Source: Denitrobacterium detoxificans (GTDB lineage Bacteria; Actinomycetota; Coriobacteriia; Coriobacteriales; Eggerthellaceae). From it: a stretch of 64,000 nucleotides of DNA. Position numbers and translations under genes: made by a program. Where the stretch lies: positions 1-64,000 of the forward strand of contig NZ_CP011402.1 of NCBI RefSeq assembly GCF_001643775.1, in the 5' to 3' direction. The notes beneath the pieces were generated by a model, which saw only the letters and a list, made by a program, of their open reading frames with translations, did not search any database and was not told where the DNA came from. Below, one piece after another: positions 63,401 through 64,000 of the stretch; within the stretch, counting starts at the first letter, position 1, and each line of letters begins with the position of its first letter.

Positions 63401-64000
63401 ACGGAAAGACCTACCTGGTGGATGCTTCCGGCAACGACGTCATCCATAACGGCAACACCGTTACCGTGGAAGACGTTACGGCCGACCTGGATACCTACAA
63501 GGGCTACCTGATCGCCTACACCGGCTACGCCGATGCTGCCGTGAACGTGACGGCTGGCGTGGCTTGGGTGTACGACACCTCCACGAAGCCGTATACGTAC
63601 AAGAGCGACGACAACCAGGATAACGTCGACGTCCAGGGCGGCACGCCCAACGCCACGTACAGCCCCACGTACGAGGGAACGACCGCAACGGGTTCCGTCG
63701 AGCGTGACGCCACGTCCGTCTTCTCGCTGTTCTACGTACCCAGCACCTTCACCGTGAAGGTTATGCCGAACAACGGCACCTGGGCTACGGGTTCGGGCGC
63801 CTACGATGGCGATGGCAAGCTCTCCTTCGCCGACGACGTATGGCAGGGCCGCCTGGCTTCCGGCACGTCGCTCGTGGTGCCCACCGCCACGCAGCTTACG
63901 CGCGCGGGCTACATGCTCGATGGCTTCACCACCGAAATCGGCGGCGACGTGGTTGTCGTGGCTGGTGGCACGTACTCCACGCCCATCGGCGCCATCACCC
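27409..64000 (+). CDS. Giant multi-repeat secreted surface protein (probable adhesin), 3' end beyond window
   Basis: One uninterrupted frame of about 12,190 codons, still open at base 64000; I read it in the same phase at many points. Order: signal peptide (to about 27540, cut after AFA), acidic segment, Asn-Gly-Thr stalk (28170-28600), about 18 BspA/DUF285-type cassettes (28.7-46.5 kb) with three inserted domains, about 30 InlB-B repeats (46.6-55.1 kb), then MucBP-like and InlB-B repeats to the end. These families occur in cell-surface adhesins of Firmicutes and Actinobacteria, so attachment to host or other cells is inferred. The anchor cannot be seen. Start: GTG at 27409 has GAGGAG ten bases upstream; ATG 27430 (M-R-F-A-G-V) and ATG 27370 are alternatives with poorer sites. 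The predicted mass exceeds 1.2 MDa. Confidence 0.88.
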   Translation, partial: MECATANMRFAGVERKTSAKVAVALVLVTLCAFLAFAAPNLAFAADIESNTQDDAAATVSAQVVNDDEAVVEETNNPLSSDEPAAVSSVQEIADEAVELEGVETPVEGDDANASATEVTDEQALESEEPTEEEASDEADDPAETDGVSDTASYDEDLPQGEGIEQDAPSVEQTDSGQDDTSAETIEARSASAAASSFVSESNEGATTYISNSVEGSDAQSICGVTATAAANAFGMNAQGATDEAAAADASATLSDASENETELSTLGADDATAAAAENGTNENETAAASENGTDGVDAPGNENGTNAVDASGSENGTADANPSAAENGTDGSNSSDGENGTENETNGSDENGSAENGTATDADGSATENGTASTVAENGTNAATGTDSSAKQNETRGAQSDRAAGMGIASDDGITGLIPMATSGSFSGTGSDVYWSVSGTTLTLTASGTGNWTVVEFGTSLPWKSSYGKSSITRVVIDSRIVPTNFKEWFLGYDQLVSVEIVTNGNVSFNVSGVSSFESMFSGCTNLTTITGTNGWATSATATYTNMFYNCSSLRALDMTGWSIYETTARGGMFNGLSSIVQLIVPKSVVLDGTGLTVAPSRGTTAGTWSGGSFSGSTQDLVDLYTTATTATTDTTTYNFAYTSYFASNADHNVIWSFDSSTGALTLSVLDASKSTTVTETAAALPWLASVDYKAITTVTVDGSVAKIAPATLEAWFKDYVDLTAFDGSGFNVSSTTSFASLFEGATYLANVNLTGWEMPASSARTYMFAGCSGLARLVLTNKVILANTSLGNTLTKHAASAGSWDVENGVWFGTTDNVVTRYPADTTFDAELGTDPITYVWHANQIGGRFANDNAWWKFADNTLTLGVDDATGTVTVTELAAEQPWQKDASGTTIVTKSKIRYVVTTNGIAPTNLEDWFYGYTNLISFDGSGMDVSHVTTFAGMFRSLTQFTTMNLTDWEMPDVTRGNMFYGCSGLATLTLTDGVILAGTGFDDTLAAHTTSNGSWQTSDSMWFGSTANLAARYPASSATSGNATGTFVYVWSTGLKSGRFISNDNAWWKFNADDGTLTIGVTTTAENSSKVVTEVATLPASGDRTKLLPWLNVLSSVTSVQKVIVLGGLQPTNPEGWFAGYSKMTSFQSADSINADGTLNDGLGLDVSAATANQSLANFFKGCSILGSVKGLEYWDVKDITSLAYFFYNCPLLLLVPEVQNWDTGEVEDFSFMFYNTPDLTDISALANWNVTKATTFESMFDNARYVVTLDLSGWQMPADAVRTNMMHEMGSLRTLIIGPGVILEDADFENVSSRAAVSGSWDRTDGGEADPWFGTTKNVVDRYPAAGNSLPGTVHTYVWADGSQRGRFPSNDNAWWTYDSTTKQLLIGTTFQDASHSTTVTETAYTAFLDEVPEGTTEQPWLDVIEGGNGRFNVKSIVVKAGSNFYATNLYKWFHHYEAVTSITVTGLKLAGTENLESLFEGCYELTSISGLASLDVSGATSLARMFAEDRKLTEITGVGAWDTSSVTDLSDLCYNDYSMLRLVDLGNWNTSAVTDFSNAFYNNSSLTTLDLHNWDMRASVEPASPAAGVTYSRAHMLKLCDGSSFTTVALTSLKLGPNAILADTDFDDTLLTRKPTDGSWDASDGVWFGTTSNINCRYPADKSGTVNGVAGATLPSAELEYTWAAGLLRGRFLNDNAWWTFTWTNSNKAGTLTIGADGGTNKLITEVEDITDRSMPWLPVIGGQAKVTKVETDASYMFQAQDPTAWFAGYTALASFNGVGMDTSNLTSLANMFQNCAALQTFTGVDAWDVTGVTTLAEMFSGCENLVTVSGTNSWDTQSLESLYRTFYHCYKLQTLTSVSAWDTSEVTDFRETFADDYRLATLSLEEWDMTADSAVYTNMLAGDYALATVTFGPMVVLDGTGFDNTLQHGNSYTREAADGSWNADTGWFGSTNNIACRYPTSKAGTVNDIPNATLPAQAITYTWAQGQLAGRFINDNTWWSYSNYALTIGADDGVNKIVYETAAELPWSSSLSGDAHVAIPTLYNSGRVSSGAALRAYFNIRSIYTQNGVAPQTLEGWFQNYKMLGYGTGNSSSNYGRFDGTGMDVSATTSFENLFNGDDYLRIVDISTWQMPEASSREGMFAGCVNLGDPTVGSLTLGQGVVLEGSGIDGLSTRGITQGRWLLMDGEDELWFDSSAELENRYGTIATVTARYVDNAITTRPADTYTYVWDSSKLGGRFYSNQDAWWTFTPTSGNVATLTTKGTLAIGADVAGAEVTEDATTASPYVLPWIAPLGGSNYLNRVTAVTTTGRLAPTTLHGWFQDMTSLVSFDGNGLNPTNATSMEKLFYNCTSLTTITHIDFDTSSVESFAYAFANCKSLSSLDLSKWDVSAASDFSHMFSMSDAYKDNNSLTSITLASTTNSWNMRTNAKRGTPTLTGMFENLRYLTTLVLHDNVVLIGSGIDNDMYYHKPNAGSWGIGSSDNLVGNTLSLANRYADDDIGQYWRTTYTWFPGVFVGNFASNPNAWWRYDNGLITVGLTDKTGEAHVSEFEGTYNGVESSLPWRDLIVDPNTATGEGATPVYTFSSSVDDGVLIPTNLLGWFKDYTELTTFVGDGLNFSEAVTLENMFYNCQKLESVTGIGTSGAPSATNTSLAGMFYNNLLLETLTDLTTWNTTNVGDYTGMFQNDETLASLDLSSWNMQKVSSDLSKVSNMLAGCTGLRSMTLDDGVILVSTGFNNTLTSLTDTDGMWLNVNASGDEVWFDTTTNLAKLYDPANPTRAGPTGHQLWTWDDSRLGGRFPSNPNAWWKYTKDPESENFGLLELGADGGASGDKWVYETAAGGYVHDGETWGTLPWRSVILKTNGTFDNTAITDVTSMGHISPVDLSQWFINHTALETFAGAGFDTDNVTSMARMFEGCSSLSSVTGTTSWNTSNVTSLASMFKGCSSIVTLPSFSNFDVSKVTDFSSMFEGASSLTYATGISGWTTTAGTTFKNMFKDARSLLSLDFSNWNMRADERTYGGVLANDYAQDMMFGCSSLQTVVLGAKFGNSTLDNSKEAPDEAAPTRKLEYDSGYYTYADNKYANKEYEFYAPGSTYLTFVFDSEMYLGYHGGISYYHGAHSDTLTLYNGAGQVLKAYNDAGQEVELAWGNMRNAHVTSNDGFLRIVINWCDSGSGYHSGNIKGIAYSDSPIYFLGRSSADAATASTGVQSSGYWTRATDGWLGSWEELMASYDEFGGASMAGTYTWSAGSFGGRFPSNLKTWWTYDTGELGLHGTGVAANSRVTETANTNLIDAADRVAGTEIFPFEFLRLWVTRSYGGQTYIDSIVTDGNIAPENMESWFNGYGLLTSFDGSGIDTSYATRFKNLFANNGEVKSGNTVTHTGLTSVTGISNWDTDSVVTFERCFYGDSGLDTITSLSGWDVEASTSFAHMFYNVDGLTSLDDLQLWTINTTDDVDMQYMFYGTRFTSLDRIAGWDTSKVTSFSYMFATNTALAHAMAIGASGTNWAIDGADLSYLFYNCTSLEDVDFSEWNMKAAGTVYTNMLLIDSNKTCSLVTVRAGDNTILYGTGLTNSLNDRDIADGMWMREDRAWFDSTTKLAKLYQSDSTRYSGTWAYTWQADLPGGRLIKERTVTTVDGSTVVTDVDNDYVWWRYLPNEDPTTGGTLAIGTDYEGATPDLTVINAYDELPWLPLVTNGLKITAISFNGGVKIINPKDWFKGYQYVVTFDGSGIDFSGADPLTTYVAADGTTKTATGTLEGFLQDCSNLTTVSGVANWLKPNIVSLKNLFANDGSLSTIDGIRYWTVGNITDMSGLFQGVSQISSLSFLLNWDVSNVEHFDNMFNGATSLGNLDYIRGWNTASATTMSGMFRGDTSLTSVDLTGWDVSNVTDFSYMFYGDSGVTTMDINTWDMTSSTNRAYMFAGLTQLGTITLGEKVVLTSAGFAGTTSNTTGISTRQASRGRWQLRGGLWYDGTDRLAERYAAGVQPSEVSTYDWQGGKPGGHFSSNQNAWWTYDPTTYTLTFGLDEGTTGEANMQVSETRTAQTWVNDTTGTVLKGDTLLNGTSTYVLPWLTVATPSNTRYVVARNNIIVLNPASWFSGYGELLGFTGSAMDASHAKDFNSMFYNCYKLGTLTGVVGWDVSSATNMSYMFYDDNALTDLSGLAGWQTGNVTNFSYMFYHASALTDATAISDWDTSSATSMSHMFCYDSLLTDVDFQDWDMRTSGDGVTRTSLDLTNFFYGTGVVRITLGNQSCLDGSYLISLHPDSYGRWCLPSDTWFGNTSALLARYPKAGNSLADPLTYTWDGLHLGGRFENENTWWVYTISSHLLTIGSDSGDDKVITETSDDLPWDDLRVYNSSYVGRALIQSINTDGAPILESPAGWFQGYAYLTSFDGTYLSVTGAEDLSDMFADNPRLTSITNVAGWDTSSATNMSGMFANDYGLQNNDALTSWNTSNVEDFSNMFSMATSTSFTTQLTSLDLTGWDMTNATTVDGMLSGCKALTSLLLDKQSVLAGSGLDDTLANRSSRDGRWVLGQKVNGVWNYGRTAIDATHDTANTWWGGSPQLSAMYKLGGNTRGDAMLYTWDGTTLGGRFESDERAWWTYVIATTTLDLGTQDDDRIEVSETYDILPWINIVPLYAVTTITSHGQLVLPADSNQWFASSPFENRDMIPDNHDLNTWSKNALDSCVYDPKTGNLTFHGGGGNGTVYMPVYLDEGDYAMSLDYQVPYYSGNQSYMGLELDTALYHAPSGNSGGGYRLAFIQFAIGASSITKAAVGFSITTPGTYYLIFQLDGLSDSASMTALFRNVQLVKNPGYIILSSFDGSGIDTSRVENASKMFAEDGRLATVKGVIGWNTSNFENMSGMFQDDESLANITLMRNWDTSGVTDMSYAFAGCTSLVDNAGIAGWDTSSVRNFSHMFYGDTALETLDVSKWNMQAATDLTDMIGVDEGDTNSLTTIIASPTSVLLNSGMDDDLVDRKPQDGCWVLQNGTWFDSSSRLAMRYPVTNNNTHPGVLTYVWDDTILGGCFTPDSGTWWKYVKADEELIIGASSTTDNTVDVLADDLPWIPALGYAEVDGDEEATAASLKAAKDRITTISSQGGIIVHNPAHWFEDYDNLTAFDGSGMDVQQATSMSHMFAGNEQLSSFTGADAWNTSKVQDFSCMFMGDVAMEDDDLACMLNWDTSEGVTMASMFEGCEGITTLTALRKWDTSDVTSFARMFYGCTSLTDQSGIRNWDVTGADLTEMFAACSALETVDFSKWTMNGTVTDMLAGDSALLHVTTGTGTVLAGTGLDDTLANRTPDNGSWSRDTSAGGATWADSSSKLAELYTLTNNAGAFTYNWEEIIRGRFNSNDNVWWEYNVQTKTLTIGYDGPNGGDYNVTELAGDLPWRALAPPAGHEGEEGYTNVMEHVVFQNTVRVDNPASWFAGHTALQDVEATYLDVSEATSLASMFQGCTSLTTIEGTENWNPAKVTDFSNMFSGARKLEELDLTGWHMRGDNVANMFAGAASLYTITLESDAVLQGAGLEDVPSFALHAGVWKANGTIVPAATSSNEAGDTSSFVSLYPASGGSVSGVVTYTWSLEGVFDSNPNAWWRYDADTKTLYVGANGADKVVTEYGDYDGHASDLPWRDSLNPSRVEHIVMQDGIAPANLSAWFSGYDSATFEETLTYDNLKSFNAAGYTDDNGVVHEGANVTATSSFADMFRDDASLEAVDIHTWNMLPNASRDGGSGSGAPVLDDMFTGTGLTMITLGNETVLDGTGFAANLNDRTTADGMWMTDPEKDGTATVENEEWFDTTAHLAGRYTASGNDIGSETTFTWVPGKGGLFGTSGDAEDAWWAYEEATNTLWIGSARNQKKVVSVDGAAVPWAKIIDTDEVRHIETRGQLAPTTLRGWFASNELTSTNLDYSTWTPSGGVQGNNYKVSGNTMSITGGSGNGLVTTPVYLLPGTYTLSTDYTLSDCTSWYVNRGLWLTMATRRAETASGTSGYDLGYVFLPAASSGPASFSFTITTAGTYYLSLHCNEVNDGHTARLTLDNLIVSASGKSYDSLVSFNGSNLDVSGTATAAGMFRADHALETVDMSNWELSTTADVSYMLDGCEGVTTITLNSGSILETSQLPQKDELGSWVNVTPGSADEGWFGTNQNLIDRYPKAQDAKGNTFTNQTYVWDTSVIGGRFPSNDNAWWRYFDEDTTFNGTPVKAGTLMFGMDGFANQTTCVVTDSGTDMPWRDVLEPGSVRYVTADATNGKVNPTNFTSWFYNTDGFYDNLETFDGTNLQVTATTTSFDNMFRNCDNLTTLNFTGWYMSAASTRANMLAGATALNDLTIDEGTLLADAGLDPTVFKDAQAARWRVEDFVATETSDKTFAVGDYFTTSELKALYPDASRSNYRTVHYHWYPGTVVTFKKNSSAATGEMADVFLPFGFEYTMPVYSQDAVVKVFEWTGYRLRWWNTAANGTGDEYEAGKTYTPTDEMFGEYTTLYAQWAPIQHSKIIYDPNNPSAHLRSGHDSYNSYLGDAGDDIEIPALNDWYYARGYDIVGWYTKPDGTGDYYEAGTIYRLRWLNDGISPACTEGETYESGGNIYTTAVQTLYAHWAPRGNFIINYDTDGGTPAIAAGTGIKWDQDNLFPKVDGTVVEPSKPGYVFQGWYYTIDGTNYDVKLEEDTQYMALRAFLLDVDEGEGYDDNAVAVKLIAKWVAGYVDITYVAGTNGQVARNYTGAESGTSVSESIYALNPTHSEDGQGIGGMAIPDTGYHVAYWINNVNDTIISNQDYIGANDLYNIAFWDGTYHAVTFTAIFEPNSNTIAYVGNTTAADIVQAQGSIANGQATRGVYYQIASGGTTTGIYRPGYSFLYWTLNADGSGRRFYSGDLVNDFAASNGIPITLFANWQELETKVSFGVQTGGSFTHDDTGATSWTTTIARVTGEAPTVTAVAANGYHFVAWLDAASGAQVSSEAEFTPTRTGNFWPATMSFIATFAPNTYTVSFDMGEGAGSVDDLTATYGTAFRLPMATNASRTGYTFGGWTTGPNGTGTLYADGDLVEDNLAYEQDAVATLYAKWIPTTYQVAFRSGAAEATGTMANQTHTYDSAKALSDNAFAYAGHTFAGWAITPGGEAVYTDAADGTVDGKITVMNLSSDGTTVTLYATWVPTQYAVTFVAGDHGSMSGYTGPYSVAYGDVLDGSLVPSTSPAAGYKFSHWAYVMTVDGTPVKVDITQDPTRVHVWGNTVFTAVWLSTSTYLVRYSPGDHGAFGEVENVTYWTGVANGASMSDYPFPGNTGTSIYIDTIETNPRNFGNPAADPGWKFLGWKWTVDGVTYATYANSNGWTVSELPTIVTSDLNFSAQWEQSQQVLTFDANGGTALTSNLSARAVTTSDSVVLPDATDVARAGYTLAGWGLSSTGAAAYAPGATATSITGNMTLYAIWEANTYTLVYDTQGGSVIANRTGVGWTQSDLLNGIADPTKPGFSFVGWYVGTSEDSSLVSSTTQFSAVASGSANGSIGTIYAWWREDVGKITYTAVTRNATTGAMTVTTGGYVNRTSETIAAVSDNEATGSAAYSRTGYSFLYWMDAAGNIVATTSSFKPTKDAYDAANGVYSIWGNPTAFYAVFTAHDFTVSFDVNGGTGALDDIVFTYDVPQNIPTAAAGGITRAGYTFGGWTTGSDGSGTLIGDGESVKNLTGAAGGKVTLYAYWEVAAYTLTINGNGGAYNTASAYGSNLKPDGTLQFPLNAFATMHLPAANAFLRTGYVLDGWSELAEGAVTYIPGATYTMPTGNATLYAHWTPITYTVSFSPNSNDTTGSMTSVTFTYDVEQALPGNGFSRVGYDFAGWKTATGTTVYGDRASLSNLTSQAGADVLLYAQWTPVGYSVSFGTSDTGKGTVSADALTVLYGDKVSTAAVTVNAAPDYTLDVWTYVMTRNGVEIASGETPNPAQIAILGDTVFTAQWTKVLSVTFLPGEHGDWAYRDEGTYFESKTVGTDVTFAGPVEGGAPRSVVDADGVRWTFVAWVDGNGNTMTGLDYTFGDSSVVYTAHWMRDIVITYSFEDATGTVQGGWSDASMADVETRTNYTQNDNPYTLRGTADVERAGYRFDGWALDQAGTVSYAPGEEIELFDANVTLYARWTQLHYTVIYDTGEGTYVPTRYDVTWDSNDIVPTDDPEHVGYYFIGWYYSNEFDQSDLSKYRAREGDSFSTLATAMGYGYDEITTLILYAWFTPEEAVLHYAVKEGSGTIEPDSETVNAGDGKPLGATASARAGYKFAGWRDASGVLVSRNEVFAPTKHADDVWFTGTTWYAYFVPISYTITFNGNGADSVSAGIQPLDATYDEPVALTPVAGGFEREGYTFSGWNTSASGTGTTYADAETVINLANVDGTVVPLYAMWTEIGHVVTYDPNNTIRGSVNTPPSGALYKTGETVTTASSSDTTNLWRYGYAFDGWALTPNGAKVYGFGDTFVMPNYDVTLYAHWTPYTYTVEFHGNVWDAYYDTSSGLPQSVTVSYGEQVNIANRFKREGNHWVGWIIEGASDSTLTSTTSQGYMENLNYHDGATVHFYAVWEAERVTVTFASSDMAKGTISGSDSQTVWYGDTADYDSVVITPANDYFLAGWTVYYESQGTTTSRDLTIEEAKAWTVIGPTVFLAKWAAGYTVSYRTGDYGDFEEGVEGTSYFGHVQPGDKVPTFGGYPASTDATKTFGGWELADENGNGTGVIYKQVDLSKVDGLTVDSALIFIARWVNLDFSITFDANEPTGADAHTGTMPVQGFQYGYGMQLAPNAYEVNGYRFDGWNTKADGTGTDYSDMQAITLASPTASFTLYAKWVAKTYDLIVDGGDETGGTLGEGTGFTHDTRTSGSVTQDIYVATVTYGQGVSQIIGVTENAGWRLKGWKWTSVKDDGTTLSGTITWNGTDADYGLAQLIPYGASTATAIWEQLVSVVYNPGDHGDFATQTVPGQRVGAAVPAFTGATITVDGVDLPKGTGTEQWLFLGWRAGDGTVYSVSDLSTLTIPAGGLVLTATWTAWYHTITFDGNNGTINGSVTNPVTQRTGSTVVLPASGDAVRAGYVLDGWSLTADGAVAYAAGASIPMPTANVTLFAHWAQDAVQINYGVRTIGSWSYGKLEGAEGATGLTWTDNTVTDPRNYYVPSFNDTYTVHQGASQWVSSIYGEVLVWDAANGVYVQTGVGYPYIITATPFTGYKFLYWVDENGNVVSRSASWRVSPSSEDARYHTATYYAVFAEEDKVTFTYGVENSQTAWVNRSTESINPLSGTPAGSEGHISDGYTILGWYDENGTLVSTDLTFVPSRNAANGMFESHTYTLKTKPATDTGYTIKHVFQNSDGTFSAASGYADMAATGTTGWTVTVVSSGSNYVVANSGDSTTWTPSGQSTVLYTRSGWTYSPTLSASSATGVIAADGSLVLTLYYVSNSNLVTIVYQAGVGGTVTPGSETLTTVNDDNAQGATATPLPGYYFVGWKDASGVTVGSTETWAPTFSGLSITQWNQVQAFTAVFAELGNVTINYTAGMGGTVSKASETVAPASGTPTGSLATADEGYEFLYWINAATKQIVLYADGNRAPEHITPQKNPTTGVFENITYQAVFGALSDVAYAVEHYKVDGQGNVTVYATEHLTGTTGRAVTATPIDTATALGWEGYEYAPKYKGDGIGEIAEGTVAGDGSTVLRLFYTATDMAYTVLRYQLNGDGTITILDPLNLAAPTDSVVTAPTDDIPTGYVAVANGGTITGKVSGVTTTYTADLTGTVTGFVLNEDGVTIAHGSKLVLVQLFTAEEVTYTINYWRIPGQYHDVANPFSYATLVQTDTPTALTGAKVTASPITIAGYTYVPPEIKEAYPSVITGTVAGDGSLVLNLYYEANTGRKLVLVVNPTNAPGAEWASGYAHLASTSYRSDTKTYLPTAVNVSYPGYTFLGWDTSEAATTAVYNPGVEYTVGTAAETKLYAVWQANTQTPYSVVRFQVNGDGTITQLETLTYKGTTGTSVTPTPVPPTGFELNSSMEITYNGTTYKTVETGTIAGDGSLELVHVFTAKEVAYKIYVYTLAGDGTLTNINTINTTAATGTHIVADAAAGAVAPTGYVYYNLTTSLPDGYEYLGNLVAVTSQSGRSFTTVARGTVTGDGNLVLEIYLHAIVYDLTYDPGSGTWTGAGARVPEVQYGYTVTPLPVANDATRSGYTLVGWTTTESASVTYTSSKTGASVTKAVTTNTASGDEALAIYALLSGDAATYGFYAVGGQFTMPHADTTLYAVWMPNLVNYTIYRYALNAEKTGIASTLTQETRQARVDTWVSATGTDTTYSGYHYYENNLTDPFSLNVTQIQVNAGGTGTDALKLFFTQDADTAYTIMYWKITGEGTREALNVVYDSATGTWGNALVRTGYADTTVNVSEDGTNTATYYYDNQVVADDSATYGTLGYKFSKSYNDGTYATRYEGIVNAAGTLVLNLYYEAMSRSLVYDLGSDGQWTDGDKTPTPGPNSEAVITLAGSNDVYRYGYTFMGWSRTSGATTADDDLLATGTLSFTMPTAETTTLYAVWAPSDSTYVVEYWKLRGDGTLEHVTSEDATATGTTGTTANVKSPVDYTAHVIAGYEYAASISYNGSTLYSYGEPGNTDDGIITGHSANATTGVLHVKLYYTASSTAYTVERWVVTGDGTLLPVKADGTVDYNWNGTDDVSSYWMSHSSYTDANANAQANNDSATVGWDAATHTYYTADDVAITGYEFAPHGTYVSKGDAAETKYYTEAIGTISATGDPLVLKLYYRAISMRLTFDKGTGDAYSWYPNEDPSGDHMAGDSVTLPTANQTRRTGYTLRGWVELPTAANPDDYTIQVTYGSETRTFKASDITSLMGNWAIEFLKLVQSGDNGQYLVFTYGGASVNLPYYTAASVISMPTVPTTMYAAWEPNQRTSYVVEYYKHKGDGTMVKVDTETYYGYTDTTATFDPSTAANKYDGYHQYSTTPDEEGYKLDADGYVLDTTGARITDGTNPYQQILEGNISATTTLALKLFYEADLVHYVVRWYKWTGAETLVREYQEVRSGKVDSQVDVLPGDKTLTKDVDKGYDFTSYAWSSTFTYTDEDGVTSKNILSATVGTTPLGSVTVNGVDVDYYTELALYYVSQEITLTLEIGAGSWYNPSYASQNVRADYPNYPLPGSDVLERAGYEFKGWTAVSDYTFAADAANYAAQTFTVNTAEGSISRAVYEALNAAGAIITGTFNLGTENTTLYAVWYALDTTPYTVRHVRVDGNGNEKTVIVDTFTGITDDTAVAEVYTSNSGTTAANYPSFVGWTYGDVVTVAGVTKTSGNNQSGTWAPGTGKIVAGNPKLIITLYYAPNGYTFTLDAGTAWSTLPATWTDGTTGNKVDTDHATEYNATLPGTTAVDRPGYTLVGWTTDAAAATERAGQAAITYADSLGDLLLAPGSIYKLPANAENAITLYAVYKPIADTPYVVEHYKVVKDANGNIIITKVNTDNLTGTTDTTATATAHNVNTEAAWAGYTLVGDNASIYGFADADFAGYTVKVNGTVDASPTAAAYTTHLSGNISKAEPLVLKLFYVANDTTTFTIERWYLDPTGQYTTKIGTDVVGQATTDTSITLNAEGDIVTGSHAGYSITGGYAVIAGYKMKNDLTVGTYSTAYATAATTTVTITGNGLAKFVLLYAPDVATFNVEYWKYTGDGNIVPLNAFTVNGSTTNTIVVSGEDILTSYTAIVNRGQSEVAGEGTGSVYRHLNYAAGESYAPSGSYTIDYSAFVGYTFNASFNKRGANGVTKATVFTGVIAADGSLTLVLVYEADNLQLNFDLGTYGNKATTSTYAMPSTVKAESTVTLPVAADVTRDGYRLAGWTTEATYTFTSGTYAGETLTVADAKGYRANALKDALSAAGLLYTTTFPMGVEADTLYAVWVTTNDTDYSVAVYRIKGDGTMEYTGTKVYHDGVADETVSPAQSPVGTYDGSLTGANMEGDTYKVIGYTWIAPGTNVGDYGTGMPTETDGTKVVAADGSTVLNFIFTATQVSYYVARYRVDGDGKTYLVDASGNDVIHNGNTVTVEDVTADLDTYKGYLIAYTGYADAAVNVTAGVAWVYDTSTKPYTYKSDDNQDNVDVQGGTPNATYSPTYEGTTATGSVERDATSVFSLFYVPSTFTVKVMPNNGTWATGSGAYDGDGKLSFADDVWQGRLASGTSLVVPTATQLTRAGYMLDGFTTEIGGDVVVVAGGTYSTPIGAIT
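27430..27540 (+). other. Signal peptide of the giant protein
   Basis: Basic n-region (R, RKTSAK), hydrophobic core VAVALVLVTLCAFLAFAA and an A-x-A cleavage site (AFA, then AD). This marks Sec export. The mature protein begins with a Glu/Asp/Ala-rich segment up to about 28130, rich in EE, DE and TE pairs. Confidence 0.85.
28171..28600 (+). repeat. Asn-Gly-Thr-rich low-complexity stalk
   Basis: Nine copies of E-N-G-T, one ENGS and several ENET/QNET occur in about 140 residues, separated by short Ala/Ser/Asp/Gly spacers. The DNA repeats GAAAAYGGAAC. Each unit is an N-x-S/T sequon, so a glycosylated or flexible stalk between signal peptide and repeats is possible. The repeated DNA could also change length by slippage. 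Confidence 0.75.
36646..36960 (+). other. CUB-like insert in the cassette array
   Basis: About 105 residues interrupt the cassette pattern: Tyr-rich strands (YEFYAPGSTYLTFVFDSEM), then SDTLTLYNGAGQVL and FLRIVINWCDSGSGY. The alternating hydrophobic strands and DTLTLYNG recall CUB-type beta sandwiches. The assignment is by pattern only. It explains the long 1.37-kb spacing between signatures 35779 and 37147. Confidence 0.45.
41395..41825 (+). other. Inserted beta-sandwich-like domain A
   Basis: About 140 residues are inserted after a WFAS motif of a cassette: NTWSKNALDSCVYDPKTG, NGTVYMPVYLDEGDYAMSLD and GTYYLIFQLDGLSD. It resembles carbohydrate-binding-module-like jelly rolls and is paralogous to the insert at 45085-45520. 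Confidence 0.5.
45085..45520 (+). other. Inserted beta-sandwich-like domain B
   Basis: About 145 residues are inserted at the same point of a cassette (after GWFAS) as domain A. Shared features are a T/DxSTW start, GNGLVTTPVYLLPGTYTLS, TTAGTYYLSLHCNEV and a final LTLDNLIVS strand. The two inserts are clearly related while the cassettes around them differ. Confidence 0.5.
46561..55320 (+). repeat. InlB B-repeat (Listeria-Bacteroides) array, about 30 units
   Basis: Repeats of about 75-110 residues, each with a strand like YTVSFDMGEG, a central GYTFGGW-type turn and an ending such as LYAKW, LYAHW or FTAVW. Endings were read at about 46830, 47155, 48540, 48815, 49640, 50445, 50700, 51725, 52505, 52755, 53800 and others; I count about thirty. 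These match the InlB B-repeat/Flg_new family common in surface proteins. The array replaces the BspA-like cassettes abruptly at about 46560. Confidence 0.82.
55321..64000 (+). repeat. MucBP-like repeats alternating with InlB-B repeats
   Basis: Segments such as VEHYKVDGQGNVTVYATEHL, GTTG, then GTVAGDGSxVLxLFY recur (55321, 56161, 56400, 56704, 57231, 57464, 58129, 58983, 59275, 60073, 61042, 61672, 62020, 62327, 63055 and 63362). The order of YxVxxW/Y, TGTTG and VLKLYY is that of MucBP-type mucin-binding repeats. InlB-like GY-x-GW units are interspersed (e.g. 57034, 57844, 58735, 60709, 61342, 62716, 63748). Mucus binding is a family-based inference. The frame is open at the window end. Confidence 0.7.

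Noticed and set aside
27862-63447. Very long minus-strand open frames (up to about 1,900 codons) opposite the giant gene
   Set aside because: They mirror the codon structure of the plus-strand frame, lack ribosome-binding sites and recognisable domains, and are broken irregularly, whereas the plus frame shows signal peptide and repeated domains throughout.

Overview
The window looks like the origin-proximal chromosome of an anaerobic, gut-type actinobacterium, most likely class Coriobacteriia, family Eggerthellaceae. This is inferred from three things: the actinobacterial order dnaA-dnaN-recF-DUF721(dciA)-gyrB-gyrA-tRNA-Ile-tRNA-Ala, a Tat-exported FAD reductase lying beside a LuxR regulator with a multi-pass membrane domain, and the anaerobe genes nikR and hypE. 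The species cannot be fixed from sequence alone.

Layout. 1-9.3 kb is the replication core: dnaA, a 229-bp dnaA-dnaN spacer with DnaA-box-like repeats and an AT-rich tract (candidate oriC), dnaN, recF, dciA, gyrB, gyrA, then a near-perfect parS palindrome and a terminator. 9.4-10.3 kb holds a DUF151 nuclease-family gene on the minus strand and the tRNA-Ile/tRNA-Ala pair. 10.27-10.76 kb is a gene-free array of structured elements that carry copies of the tRNA-Ala 3' end in both orientations, each followed by a hairpin terminator. 11-20 kb has a hexapeptide acetyltransferase, an MFS transporter, an ABC exporter made of a GAF-ATPase fusion and a large permease broken by a frameshift, a membrane J-domain protein and typA/bipA. 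20.1-24.5 kb has a Tat/lipoprotein-type FAD reductase, a membrane LuxR regulator and a protein with two MarR-like halves. 24.8-26.6 kb is a nickel/hydrogenase cluster: a small unknown protein, nikR and hypE. A 0.8-kb stretch without a clear gene follows.

From about 27.4 kb to the end of the window (36.6 kb, 57% of the sequence) there is one uninterrupted plus-strand reading frame, about 12,190 codons and still open at base 64000. It encodes a secreted surface protein: signal peptide, acidic and Asn-Gly-Thr-rich stalk, about 18 BspA/DUF285-type cassettes with three unrelated inserted domains, about 30 InlB-B (Listeria-Bacteroides) repeats, then a mix of MucBP-like and InlB-B repeats. It is the most unusual object in the window and is probably a giant adhesin. 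Its C-terminus and anchoring signal lie outside the window.
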